Positions 36,149 through 47,736 of a stretch of DNA of 64,000 nt are shown here, piece after piece. The translations under genes and the position numbers were made by a program. The notes beneath the pieces were generated by a model that saw only the letters and a list, made by a program, of their open reading frames with translations, had not been told where the DNA came from and ran no database searches. Location of the stretch: NCBI GenBank assembly GCA_003024175.1, contig MDYQ01000251.1, forward strand, positions 1-64,000. Reading direction: 5' to 3'. Within the stretch, counting starts at the first letter, position 1. Every line of letters starts with the position of its first letter. The stretch is from Planoprotostelium fungivorum. Its lineage: Eukaryota; Evosea; Variosea; Cavosteliida; Cavosteliaceae.

Positions 36149-37208
36149 ATGCTATAAACGTCCGGACGAAAAATCTGAATACACCACCGTGTAGCCCAGG
36201 TGATTCTACACCTGGGTAAACTGTCATCAATGACCTGGCACCCTCCCTAAATGAAATATGACCTCTCGTGCGCTATTTTGAAATAACGCACGCCGCATGA
36301 CCACTTATTTTCTGACCTGTTTCTGACTCTCTGAGATGCGCTGATTCCAACGGTATATGTCCTGGTTCACAAAAACGATGCATATGGTGCGTGCGCTATT
36401 TTGATTTAACGCACGCGGGGTCTTATCTCATTTAGGGAGGGTGCCAGGTCTGTTTTCTCAGTTCCCACGCGGAGAGGTACGTAAGACCTACGCAGAAATG
36501 TATACTAAACCACCATCCAACCATTACCATCAGAGATAAAGGCCTGCGTGCGTTAAATCAAAATAGCGCACGCGAGGTCATATTTCATTTAGGGAGGGTG
36601 CCAGGCCATTGATGACAGTTTACCCAGGTGTAGAATCACCTGGGCTACACGGTGGTGTATTCAGATTTTTCGTCCGGACGTTCATAGCAGAGTAAAGTGA
36701 AAAATATACCATGCGTGCGCTATTTTGATTTAACGCACGCAGGCCTTTATCTCTGATGGTAATGGTTGGATGGTGGTTTACTGTACATTTCTACGTAGGT
36801 CTTACGTACCTCTCCGCATGGAAACTGAGAAAACAGACCTGGCACCCTCCCTAAATGAGATAAGACCCCGCGTGCGTTAAATCAAAATAGCGCACGCATG
36901 GTATATTTTTCACTTTACTCTGCTATGAACGTCCGGACGAAAAATCTGAATACACCACCGTGTAGCCCAGGTGATTCTACACCTGGGTAAACTGTCATCA
37001 ATGACCTGGCACCCTCCCTAAATGAAATATGACCTCTCGTGCGCTATTTTGAAATAACGCACGCCGCATGACCACTTATTTTCTGACCTGTTTCTGACTC
37101 TCTGAGATGCGCTGATTCCAACGGTATATGTCCTGGTTCACAAAAACGATGCATATGGTGCGTGCGCTATTTTGATTTAACGCACGCAGGCCTTTATCTC
37201 TGATGGTA
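36149..37208. repeat. Array of inverted and direct modules separated by a near-palindrome
   Basis: Seven copies of a 26-28 bp near-palindrome (arms GCGTGCG / CGCACGC around an AT core) sit at 36267-36292, 36389-36416, 36546-36573, 36713-36740, 36870-36897, 37038-37063 and 37160-37187. Between them lie modules in alternating orientation. 36417-36545 is the inverse of 36741-36869 (129 bp). 36574-36712 is the inverse of 36898-37037 (about 140 bp). 36293-36388 is repeated directly at 37064-37159. About 260 bp (36157-36416) is directly repeated at 36928-37187. Modules contain inner hairpins (CCCAGGTG...CACCTGGG; CGTCCGGACG). Copies are nearly identical, so the structure is young. No reading frame lies inside. 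A non-autonomous foldback-type transposon or a recombining satellite is possible. Confidence 0.85.
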
Positions 37209-38228
37209 AATGATTTTTACATAATGTTTCATATAATGGTATTTTCAGTATTATTCTAATCAATATGTGTTTAATTGCATGCATTTTCTGTCATATGTTG
37301 ACTGTCAGCCATTACCACAATCCTTGTGTATCTTGTGTGTGTGCCCAGTGATATCATCCAACCTCAGCAGAGATACATCAATATCATAATGCACAATCCT
37401 GGTAAATACAAGCCTCTGCCTGTCTAATTACTCCTCATCACATTCAATATTGAATTTGCACACATTCTCATTATACACAACCTATGTTTGCCTCAATCCC
37501 TCTCTGGGATACTTCAATTATTTGCATTGCACTTTGTACAATGATGGCTAGTAGTGACCACCAATATAACACTAATATTACAGATAAAGGTGCCATTTAA
37601 TACAGATGTGTATTGAGATCACAGGTTATCACCATATTTGGGCATCATCACTATTGGATACATCTCTTCCTTCTTTCGATTCAATGATGTAACATTCAGA
37701 TCTTGTTGACTGATCATCAATCTGCATTGAGATCATAGGTGATTTCCATCTCGTAATCATGGACACCGTCATTAATGTCAGACTCACCTCTTCCCTTCGT
37801 TCTCAATCTCATCAATCAAGCGTTCAAGTCTTATTGGTTGATTATGGATGTGTGAAATGAGTTGTTATCTCCAATTACTCAGACTTCATTATCAATTAAA
37901 GATTCGTTGGATCGTTCGCGACGAACTCTGTGCTATGCCTTCCAAACTCTGTCCAGAGGTTGAAATGATTTCAGAAATCATCCCACCTCCTTTAGAATCG
38001 TTCTCACCGTCGATACATAGAACGTCCTATTCTTAATTAGTTCAAGGTGTTTTGATGCATCCGCGCCATATGGAAAAACTTGTGATATGATCCGATCTCA
38101 CCTCGTGTTCAAATAGGAGGCAATCTATCCTTGCAAGTCTGAATCGGCCAATCGGTGGCTCTCTTGGCGTGTGTGTGCCGTTGGTGTTCCTCTCTTTGTT
38201 CTCCTTATCTTCTGTGAGCAAAAAAGAT
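37209..38228. other. AT-rich non-coding interval
   Basis: About 1 kb of AT-rich DNA follows the repeat array, resembling the 430-900 interval in composition. No coding frame with support is seen. A 62-codon frame at 37848-38036 has no features and is not called. The segment may be flanking or internal sequence of the same mobile structure. Confidence 0.45.
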
Positions 38229-38316
38229 GGGTTTCCGCCGGACTTGAACCGAGAGCCAGAAGGCCAGACACTCAAACAAGAGGCTGGGCTTAACCAACTC
38301 CGCCATTGGAGCGCCC
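38229..38316 (-). tRNA. tRNA-like locus, class II form, possibly a pseudogene
   Basis: On the minus strand an A-box-like TGGCGGAGTTGGTTAAGC is followed 40-50 bp later by a B box GGTTCAAGTCC. A small hairpin (GCC-TTCT-GGC) lies before the B box as in the long variable arm of tRNA-Leu or tRNA-Ser. A run of six T stands just after the 3' end (38219-38225 on the plus strand as A), as for Pol III stop. However, only three pairs (GGG/CCC) close the acceptor stem and the T stem has a mismatch. The anticodon loop is too long unless it holds an intron. I therefore cannot assign the amino acid. A decayed tRNA or tRNA-derived element is equally likely. Confidence 0.4.
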
Positions 38317-38646
38317 AATATGCCCTCTCAAAACGAGAAGAAGGACCCGAAAGTAATGACACATCTTGTCATTTTTGGCGCCAAATTCGCATCGCGCAGC
38401 ACATCAAACTGGAGGTAGGATGTAGAACTCTGGTGAAAGACGATGCTATCGTTCCTTGCAATCCATTCGTGTTGGATGATTGATTGTCTAGTGTAGAAAG
38501 GACCTTGCCGTTCGTCTCTGTCAGAAAAAAGGGTTTAGGCGGTTCTTTTGGGAAGCGGAATTCAGACAAGATCACCATCAGGTGAACATCACAAGAGAGA
38601 AGGAGAGCCACATCGTCTATCACAATTATTTGACTCCTCGTAAGAC

Positions 38647-39481
38647 ATGAAACCCATCATCATATCACCAACCACCCCTTCTAAAGGAACCGTCATCTTT
38701 CTTCACGGATTGGTGAGAAAGACAACCTTCAATTCTCATCTCACTGATGCCTAGGGAGATACAGGAGCAGGATGGGCCATGCAATGGGAAGAGCTGTCTG
38801 GAGGTAAATACAAAGTAATCCTACCCACAGCACCCAAGTCACCCGTTACTCTTAATGGAGGGTACCGAATGACGTCTTGGCACGACATCTGTGGCTTAGA
38901 GACCATAGACGATGAGAAGACAGAGACCTTCGCAGGGATCGAAGAGAACAGAAAATTTGGTGAGAGGAAGAGGGGATGCATTATCGTGATTATTCGCAGT
39001 GGAAGATCTGATAACAACCGAGATCAACGCGGGTACACCGGCCGAAAAGATCATCTTGGGTGGATTCTCTCAAGGTGAAGTCTACCACGTGTCGGCTCAT
39101 ATCGATGGAATGCAGGTGCTGCATTATCTCTCTACACGGGCACACAGAGTAACACGAAGATCGGAGGTATCATCGCTCTCAGTGGTTACCTTCCTCACCA
39201 CCAACGCTTCGATCAAGTACATCGATCATCATCCGATTCTCAATCATCCATCACTGACACCCCAACAGACCACCGTCAAACAAAAAGAAGTCCCCATCTT
39301 CGTCGGTCACGGTACTGCCGATCAAGTCGTCCATCATGACAAAGGAAAGAGAGCTGCCGACACTCTCAAGACATGCGGTGCCAACGTCCAATTCGAGAGC
39401 TATAAGAACATGCCTCACTCCTCCTGCCCCGCCGAGATGCAGGCCGTGGAGAAATTCGTAGAAAATAGACTGTCGTTGTAG
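38647..39481 (+). CDS. Acyl-protein thioesterase / lysophospholipase (alpha/beta hydrolase)
   Basis: This enzyme removes palmitate from proteins or acyl chains from lysophospholipids. The ATG at 38647 starts MKPIIISPTTPSKGTVIFLH. The HGL loop is spliced to GDTGAGWAMQWEEL. Next come KVILPTAPKSPVTLNGGYRM, SWHDICGL, and the nucleophile elbow GGFSQG with Ser. The Asp lies in GHGTADQVV and the His in YKNMPHSSC. The chain ends KFVENRLSL at 39481. All three catalytic residues and the family length (about 225 residues) are present. Five exons are implied; one intron splits the codon after GFSQ (GTGAAG...TGCAG, 39074-39114). The gene ends 18 bp from the convergent AP-3 mu gene. Confidence 0.93.
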
Positions 39482-39498
39482 ACGGATCTATTTATAGA

Positions 39499-41080
39499 TC
39501 AACTGCGGAAGTGTAGCTTGCCAGCCTTCGTAATGAAGCGTACTCCCTTGTACGGCTTGTACGACTCGTTGTGCAGCGTCAGCGTGTCCACCTGATGACG
39601 TCATCATTCTTCCGAATTTCTCCGGCCCACCTTCAGTCCCGACGAAGCGTATTGCATGATCTTGAACTCCGCCTGCACCACTGGATTACTATCCATCGTT
39701 GCAGCAGCCGTCGTGGACAGATTACCCTCTAAGATGGGTGACTTGTCTTTCGGTATCTTTGACAGGGTCCACTTTGCAATCTGTCTCGGTTGAGTCCATC
39801 TACAGCGTTGTAGACGCTCACCCTCGTGATATCATCGTATTGTACGGTGCCGTAGTTGGCCGAGAGGGTGGCCGTGGTGACGAATTTTGGGAAGGGGATG
39901 GTGATGATGATGTCCTCGACGACTTTGCCACCCGTTGTCTTAGAGCCAACCATAACGTTGACTCTTCCTCCGTTCGTGCTGAAAGTGATCTGGGGCTTGA
40001 CGTAGATGGGTAGCTGGAGTTGTCCCTTGACTCGGTAGTTCATCAGTTTGAAGTTTCCTGCGTGAGATGAGATGATGGAAGGTGTTGGGATGGAGGATGA
40101 GAGATGATGATGGGATTCGAGATGTGATGTGATGTGAATGACATCCGGTGAATTTTGCATCGCGATTGTGAATGTGAAATAGATGATGATGAGAAGAAAA
40201 TCATCTGATTTACCATCGGGTGGGATGAAAGAGACCACTTTCGATTGTTCGTATCGGTTGTAGCGAACACATGGGTGGAAGCTGACATCGTCCAAGATGT
40301 GAGGATTGGAGAAGAAGAGACTGAGATCGGGTATGCCAGAGAGTTTACATTGGACGGCGACCTCTCCCGAGACTTCGGTGTGTGCAGCCATTCCATTGCT
40401 GCGATGTTCAATCGATGATTGAAATGGAGACGGATGGGTTCTCACGTCTCGACAGTTGAATCTATGCTCTCGATGATATCGATGTAGATCTCGTTGGTCG
40501 TGTGTCTGACACCGGCCTTTCTCCAAGGATGCATAGACATGGAACCGGTGTTCATATCGGCCTTCATGTTGCTCTGTCCCGTGATACCACCCACAACTGC
40601 GCGGAAGACGTTGGGTGGAGGAATGATCTCAGATAATGAGTTGGGCTCTGTCGTGAAAGGGAATCCATTGTCCATCATCTCGTCCAATAACTATTCGTTT
40701 TGATATCAGGAAAGCATTCACATGAGATTCAAATCTATCACCTGATATACGATGACAAAGTTCTCTCTGACGGAGGCCTCAGTCACTGACTGACCGAAAT
40801 AGGTTCCAAAGACCTCATGCAATCTCTGTAGAAATTCGATGACCAATAATGGTGAACATTCCTTGGCGACGATGGCAAGGTAACACAGATCCTCTCTCAG
40901 GATATGGATCGCGAGGTACTTTGTCAAATTCATGATAGGGTGGACTTCTTCAGGCTTTCCGTTGGCCTTAGACACCTCATTCCAGAACGTCTCGCAAACA
41001 TTGCGCGAGATGAGACCTCTGTAATGCTTCTCGATGATGATGTCTCCTGACCGGTTAAGAATGAAGACTGATTGTATCAT
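39499..41080 (-). CDS. AP3M: AP-3 adaptor complex mu subunit
   Basis: AP-3 sorts cargo from endosomes or Golgi to lysosome-related compartments, and mu binds tyrosine-based signals. The start at 41080 reads MIQSVFILNRSGDIIIEKHY (longin domain). The LLDEMMDNGFPFTTEPN hinge, SEIIPPPNVFRAVVGGITGQ, and AGVRHTTNEIYIDIIESID follow. The mu homology domain continues with CKLSGIPDLSLFFSNPHILD, DVSFHPCVRYNRYEQ, GQLQLPIYVKPQITF and GLKVDTLTLHNESYKPYKGV, ending TKAGKLHFRS at 39499. The PPPNVFRAVVGGITG wording and DVSFHPCVR identify AP-3 rather than AP-1 or AP-2 mu. Introns lie near 40688-40738, 40387-40444, 40058-40216, 39796-39826 and 39587-39630. Confidence 0.94.
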
Positions 41081-41320
41081 CCTCTTTCGTCGGCTGCTCG
41101 CGTGGTGATGTGTAGAGAATAAAAGTTGGGGTGTAGATTATAATCACTATTTATTTTCTCTGACAGGCTCTGGGAGAGCTATTGCCATTTCAAAAAACGG
41201 AAGGCTTGCGATCAGAGGGGTCTATTAAACAGGTCCCTGTTACCGATAACGTTCGAAGGCAGTCGCCTACACTGTTTATGCAATAACAAACCTCAACCCT
41301 GTCTAACAACAAATTCTACG

Positions 41321-44300
41321 CAACAAGGAGAGAGTGACGCCGATCTAGGAGAAGCCAAGAAGAGAAGTATCGTTCAGAGAGCCAGGTCGGGTGAGTGTTT
41401 GTTTTCTTTGTGCTATGTGGAGATATGAAAGATTCACATCATCATCAACTGAGCGGGCAACAGAAGCTCAGTTGTAAGAGTTTGTATCACATCTAAATGG
41501 GAGGTGAGGCGAGATTTTAATAAGTGCCATGCCGGTATGTGTTTCAACGGTTGAGCCATATCAGGAAACTTGTCCAACCTTATCCACGAGCAGCTGGAGG
41601 ATAATGACAGGAGCCTCCTCATAAGAGACCAAGATGGAATCAAACGGAAGGACATGGAACTACTCCTTCAAACGATACATTCAGAGATGCCCGATGTTCG
41701 CTCCATATTTATCAATCAATGCAAGGTGCACTCTCATTCCTTCTTTTCGCACGATTAACAGTCCATATCATATCGCATCTCTGATCTCTGTCAAGCTCAA
41801 AGAGATCCCGAGTGAGTTGTGGTTGAGCTTTTTTTCTCTACCCCATCTTACTGCCATGCATCTGGGCTGCAATCAGTTGAGTCATCTTCAATGTAGTGCA
41901 GTGAACGTAGAGTCACACATCGAATACCTCGACCTCTCAGACAACCGTCTCGTGAGTTTCACGCCTTCAATTATTCATCGACTCATGCATCCATTAGTTG
42001 AAATTGCCAACGACCATCATCAAGGCTTGTCCCCATCTTATTTATCTGAATCTATCCAGCAACGTTTTAACAGGTGATGACGTTGACATTTATTTCACAT
42101 CATCTGAAGCGCCACAGAATATCCTGGAGATGAGTTCCATCACTCGATGTTGCAGAGATTAGACTTATCTCACAATCAATTCAAATCGATGCCATCTATG
42201 GACAATTTCCCTCGTCTGCTCGACCTCATCATCAGTCACAATCAGATCACCGTCACCGCTCCACACAAATTTCCCGCCAAAATTTCACACCTCGATCTGT
42301 CTCACAACCGTATCGGTGATCTACAACGATTCGATTGGAAGGCCATCGAACGGCTATCCAGGTGACATCATCATGATGAACATGGTGCTCATCCTTCATC
42401 AGCTTGAACCTGTCTCACAATCCCATCGAAAACCTCGAAGCTCTCTCTCACTGCATCCGCGTGGTGGAGCTAAAATTAGATCACTGTCAGTTGACCTCTT
42501 TCCCCCCGGCCGTACAGAACATGCCCAACCTCGAGGTCCTCCATTTGCGCGGGAACCGCCTCCCCCAGCTTCCCCCCTCCCTCTTCCACCACTGTCAGGA
42601 ACTCGTGGAGCTGTCGCTCCAGGATAACAACATCACGTCTCTACCCATCGAGCTCACCCAGTCCCGCTACCTCAAGCGTCTATTTTTAGAATTCAATCAC
42701 GTGACCCACTTACCTCAAGAACTCCTAGACTTGAAGTCCCTCACAGTCCTCACCCTTCACCACAACGAATTGACCGTACAGCCGAAATTTCTCAGGAAAA
42801 TGTCAAACTTACTCCTCCTCATATTTCGCAACAATCGATTGAACACGTACATGGTGGAATCCATAGAGAACGAGGTCTACCAGAGGATGCTGTGCGTGTA
42901 TACTCAACTGAGGGGGGAGATCCAATCTACAACGAGCCAAGATGCGACGGGGTCGTCGGGGTCACCCACACATTCTCCGTCTACAACGAGAAAGGGATCA
43001 CTGTACACCCCCAAGATCTCGGTCAGCGCGGGAAACCGGTGAGATTTCGTCAAATCCACACGAAATTTCCATCATTGACCCCCGCACAGCACGGTACCGG
43101 AAGAGAGAGTCAACCGTGCCTACTCCGTGGGAGCCGTTGTAGATGCATTTTTGAATATCCCCCCCGGCCTCACCCACCGTACCTCACCCCCCTCCTCCCC
43201 CTCCTCGAGCTGGCTTACTTCCTCGGGCGGCCATTCTTCCAGTAAAGATCCTGAGAAGGAGGGAACCAGCCCCACCTACAGCAAATTCAGAGAAATTTAC
43301 GAAGAGATGATACAGAGTAGAGGCTACACGAAGGACACGCAAGACAAATTGAATCGTCTGCCACTCGACCAGAAGTGGGGATTGATCAAGCGATATCACC
43401 CCTTTCACGTGCACTATCTGGTGAGATCTACAACGTTGTAGATGGATGACGGAAGTAGAACGTCAACAAGAAGATGAGGAGCTGCTGGAAGGTTGGGAGA
43501 ATCTTGGAATATCTCCTGACGCTCAGAGCCATGAGCAGTGGTGCAAACTTGTCGATCCGGAATAGTCTGTCTTCTCTGTCAATTGACCTGAAGGTGGATC
43601 ACAATCACTTGTGTCTACAATTCATCGAGATGGGTGGTGTGGAGATACTGGAGGACCTCATGACATCTTACGTCACGTGAGTGAGATGTCGTATGACGTG
43701 GAATGACGTCATCAAAGGGAGGGAGGGAAGAAGATCGAATCGGATCACATGGTTGAAGTCATCAAGTGTTCGCAGCACATCCTGCAGGTGGATCGACGTT
43801 CTACAACCAGCCATTGAATCTCTTCTAGCACGAGGGAGGAATCATTCTCTCTCAATATTCTCTCTTGGATAAGTTGTGTCTGCTGATGGACGCAGAGAGC
43901 TCCGTGTCGGTTCAATGTCTATACGTCATCTGTGGGCTGTCGACAGCCTGTCAAAATATGTCGACGACGAATAACCAGGGTAACGGTAGTGCCAGCGCTT
44001 ACGCTTCCCTGGGAAATACCGTTTCGTCTGGTGCAGGCCAGTGGACCAATCAATTGATCCACACGACCGGTAGTGAAGACGATCAATCTGATCTATTGGA
44101 ACCCAAGGGTGAATATTTCTGTGATATTTCTGACATCTGACTCGTTGTAGATGGATACAAGCGGATGTACAGTCAACAGTGGAACGGCGTGAGGGATGCT
44201 CTCTTGTACGCCATGGTGTACCGTTTTAAATGTTTGGGACGACAGAGGAAAGAGAGTGGACCACTTGATGTCTTGATTCGTCTCGTCAGCAGGGCCATGC

Positions 44301-47300
44301 AAGAAGAGAGAGAACATTCTCACCTCACCGTGAGTGATATCTCACAGAGATATCATGACTGATGACGTCATCAGATGATACTGACGCTGATCAACGATCT
44401 CATCAATAGTGAACCTGATCTAGACGGAAGATTTATGTTCCGCGTACAACTCATCAATCTGGGTATCAACCGTCTCTACCAGGTACAATTTTCCCGCCAT
44501 TTTTTCCCGCCATTTTTTCTGACTCTTCGCAGGACATCATCCAAGCTTGCGAGGGTCCACTCAAAGACAAGAAGGAAACCATCGTAGAATGCATCGCCCT
44601 CTTCCAAAGGATTTCCGATCAAGACAGAGCAGACGTTCGCAACCGCTACGGCCGCTACAAATTGTGGCAGCTCGATCTACAATCGAGTTCGGGCGAGAAG
44701 ATTCCAGATTTAACCGTCGTCATCGAAAAAGAATTTGTGGGGCCGATCGTTGTAGATCGAGTGGGGGAGGAGAGGGGGAGAGAATTCCTGGAAAAGTGTC
44801 TCCAGACGTTTCGAGTGAAAAGTCATCGGCAAGTCACCAGGGGGATCTTACTGTACACACCGGGGGGGAGGGAGTGGTTGGATGAAGACCTACCCTTATC
44901 TCAACAGATCCAAGGTAAGTATATTCATCCCACTACAACGAGACATTGGTTGATTGTAGACGAACAGATCCAAGATATGGAGTCTACGGCATCCGCAGAT
45001 TGAGTATACAGATCGAGTGTACGGTCGAACGGGAAATTTCGATGAAAAGTTACTCGCTGGACCCCTCTACTGGCGTCGTAGAATTATTCCGAATGGTTGC
45101 CAAGGACTGTAACATCGGGCGATTCGAGGAAAATCATTACGCCATCTACACGAATCCTGGTGGCGGGGTCCCAAATTCCGACAACCGGATCCAGCCGGAC
45201 GAAATTGGGACTCTACTGGAAGACACGAAAACCATCGAAAACTACCTCTCCAATATCATTGACTGTAAAGAGGTGAGCTCAAGGTTTAGTCTCGTTGTAG
45301 ACGCTCACGTCTGGCAGGGCGAGGCGGAATTCCGATTTCAACGTCGACCCATCAGTGTTGTCTTAGTTAGAAACAAGAAACAAGGAGGTTACCTCCCCTT
45401 CCTCTTCTCTCACTCCACCCTCGTTCAGGTGATGACGTCACAGCCCCGTTGTAGATCGATCTCATCTACAACAGACCGTCAAGTCCATCGTCTTGAGAGA
45501 GTCCGGCGAGAGCGGCTCCGTCGACGAATGGAGCCTCTTGTCTTCTCTACCCCCCCTGACCTCCTCTTCCTTTCGCTTCAACCCTTCACCCTCCGTTCCC
45601 ATGAACGATCACGTGACCATCTTCTCCTGCTGTCCCGAGGGAGAGAAGGACTTGTACGTCAAATTGCAGATGACGAATAGGCTATACAAGATCAAATGTG
45701 AAGAGAAGACGATCATGCAGATGATAGACATGACCATCGTGCCCTCCATCATAGCGACCATCTTGTCTCAGGTGCACTTTGGTCTGCCGCCGGCGAACGA
45801 GTCGACGCCTTATTCGTTGTTCTGGTCGAACAGCGAGCAGAGTGAGTCGTCTTATTTCGGTTTCACTTGACATCGCATCACAATTTAGACATATCATCAT
45901 GAACATCACGATCATCATCATTCATCATCATGATCATCATGATAGTCGACGACATCTCATGATCATCATCATCATGGTGTGCGTTGTAGATTGACAAGAG
46001 AGCAGGTGAAGTACCATTATCACCGCACATCAGTATGAAAGATCAAGACATCCCTCCTCCCTCCAATGACGTATACCTCACCCTCAGAGAGGCCAGATAC
46101 ATCGCATCCAGTGAGTTTTCACCGAAATTTCCACCACTGACACCGTTGTAGATGAGAACATCTGGACGGACGAAGAACAGATTGAGTACAACGACGGCAA
46201 GATGTATTGTGCACCACTCAACCGAATGATCGAAATGGCCACCCCCACGAAAGAACCGGAGACGGGTGAGCCTGCGGTATTTTCCGCACTCTCTTCTGAC
46301 ATTGCACAGAGGAGGAGAGAGACTTTCCCGATGTCTTCATCTTCTGCTTCCGTTCCTTCACGACGTGTGATCACGTGTTCGATAAGCTCGTGGAGAGGTA
46401 CAACGTTCCCGCCAAATTGAACATGGCTACCGCCCAGAAGGGAGAAGTGAAGAAGGCTGTAGCTCTATTTATAGATCGATGGAAGAGACCACCGCACCAC
46501 CACGACACTCCTTTTCTGACCCGACTGGAATCTCTGACCGCGGAGGCTGGCATGGACTCCCCGCCCATCGAAGTGGTGAGCGTTGTAGATGGAAGATTCG
46601 CTGAATATTCCAGGAAATCGTGCCGCCACCGTTGGTCAGTATCTCGAATCGATACAAGCCCGGGAAAGATCTCGGAATTTTCGACATCGATCCAATGGAT
46701 TTTGCCAAGCAGACCACCCTTCCCGCCCAGCACCTCTTCCGCCAGATCAACGTGAGAAGTCACAGAAAACTCGTCGAAATTTCACCTGACATAGATCAGT
46801 ACGCAGAATTCTACGATGCGGCTTGGGACGAAGAAGATCTGAAATGCGCGCCAAACATGAAGAAGATGATCCAAGATTCAGACGACCTCGTTACCTTGGT
46901 TATCACCAGTATTGTCACGTGCAAGAAGCTGAAAGAGAGAGTCAAGCACCTCTCCTACTTTTTGAAGCTGGCCCTAGCTTACCGAGAGCTGAAGAACTAC
47001 CATCACATGATGTCCATTCACTCTGCTCTGTGTGGGTCGACGCTGTCAAGGCTGCAGTGGACGTTCGATCGTCTGAGCAAGAAGAGTCTGGCGGAATTGG
47101 AGGAGATCAATCGGTTCTGTTCTTCGAGTAATAATTATCTCACGTATCGGGAGGCCATCAAGGAGAGGTCTTATCCGTGTATTCCTGCACTGTGAGGCAT
47201 CATCGGATCATCATCATCTCATTCGTACCATCATCGATCGCATGCATCATCTGAACATCATTCCACCATCGAAACACATCACTTGATCATCATCTGTCAT

Positions 47301-47691
47301 CATCGAAACACATCACCCCAACATCATCTCATCATCACTCCAACATCATCTCATCATCACTCGAACATCATCTCATCTGTGACAGAAACATTCTGATCGA
47401 AGAGTTCATCCAAGTGAAAGATCTTCCCATTCGGACGTTCGATGGAAGGATCCTCCTGTCCAGGGTCAACCACTTTTATCAACTCGTGAAGACAGTCATG
47501 GCGTGCCAGAGAGTCCCATACGATATCGAAGAGATGAAGCCCATCAAGGACTTTATCAGCAGAGCCAATCGTATGAACGATGGACAGCTGCACCAGCTAT
47601 CGAACGGTGAGACGATGATGATGATGCTGATGATGCTGACGATGTGACAGAGGTGGAACCCATGGGGGCCACGAGAAGCGAAATCGAATAG
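41321..47691 (+). CDS. LRR - formin-N-terminus-like - RasGEF protein
   Basis: The true start codon is not found. The first exon that I can frame (41321-41395, SDADLGEAKKRSIVQRARS) lacks an ATG, so a further 5' exon is likely. After it comes a leucine-rich-repeat solenoid (HLDLSHNRIGDL, LNLSHNPIENL, LEVLHLRGNRLPQLPPSLF, LSLQDNNITSLPIEL). Then follows a Ser-rich linker and a helical region like the GBD/FH3 of formins (FREIYEEMIQSRGY, LDQKWGLIKRY, LQFIEMGGVEILEDL, IECIALFQRIS-like VECIALFQRISDQD). A ubiquitin-like or FERM-like segment (SYSLDPSTGVVELFRMVA) comes next. The C-terminus is a RasGEF: N-domain (HVFDKLVERYNVP) and CDC25 domain (SYFLKLALAYRELKNYHHM, IHSALCGSTLSRLQWTFDRL, CIPALNILIEEF). 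The stop is TAG at 47689. It should activate Ras or Rap. Exon borders around 43430-43600 are unsure. Confidence 0.82.
47210..47378. repeat. Tandem repeat in an intron of the LRR-RasGEF gene
   Basis: The intron before the NILIEEFIQV exon is filled with ATCATC-type triplets. They include about three direct copies of a roughly 21-22 bp unit (CATCATCTCATCATCACTC and variants, about 47312-47373). It is a simple-sequence expansion and makes this intron longer than most in the window. Confidence 0.65.
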
Positions 47692-47736
47692 AGAAATGTT
47701 GACAAATTGTAATTAAGCTCGAATAAACCAAGTCAT

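Noticed and set aside
36267-37187. Seven regularly placed repeats considered as a CRISPR-like array
   Set aside because: Spacers are themselves repeated and inverted, the host is a nucleus with spliceosomal introns, and the repeats are near-palindromic joints.
37848-38036. A 62-codon plus-strand frame
   Set aside because: It lies in AT-rich DNA with no features and is as short as chance would allow.
38369-38623. An 84-codon minus-strand frame upstream of the thioesterase gene
   Set aside because: Its head lies only 24 bp from the thioesterase start, it has no domain or intron, and it crosses the expected promoter.
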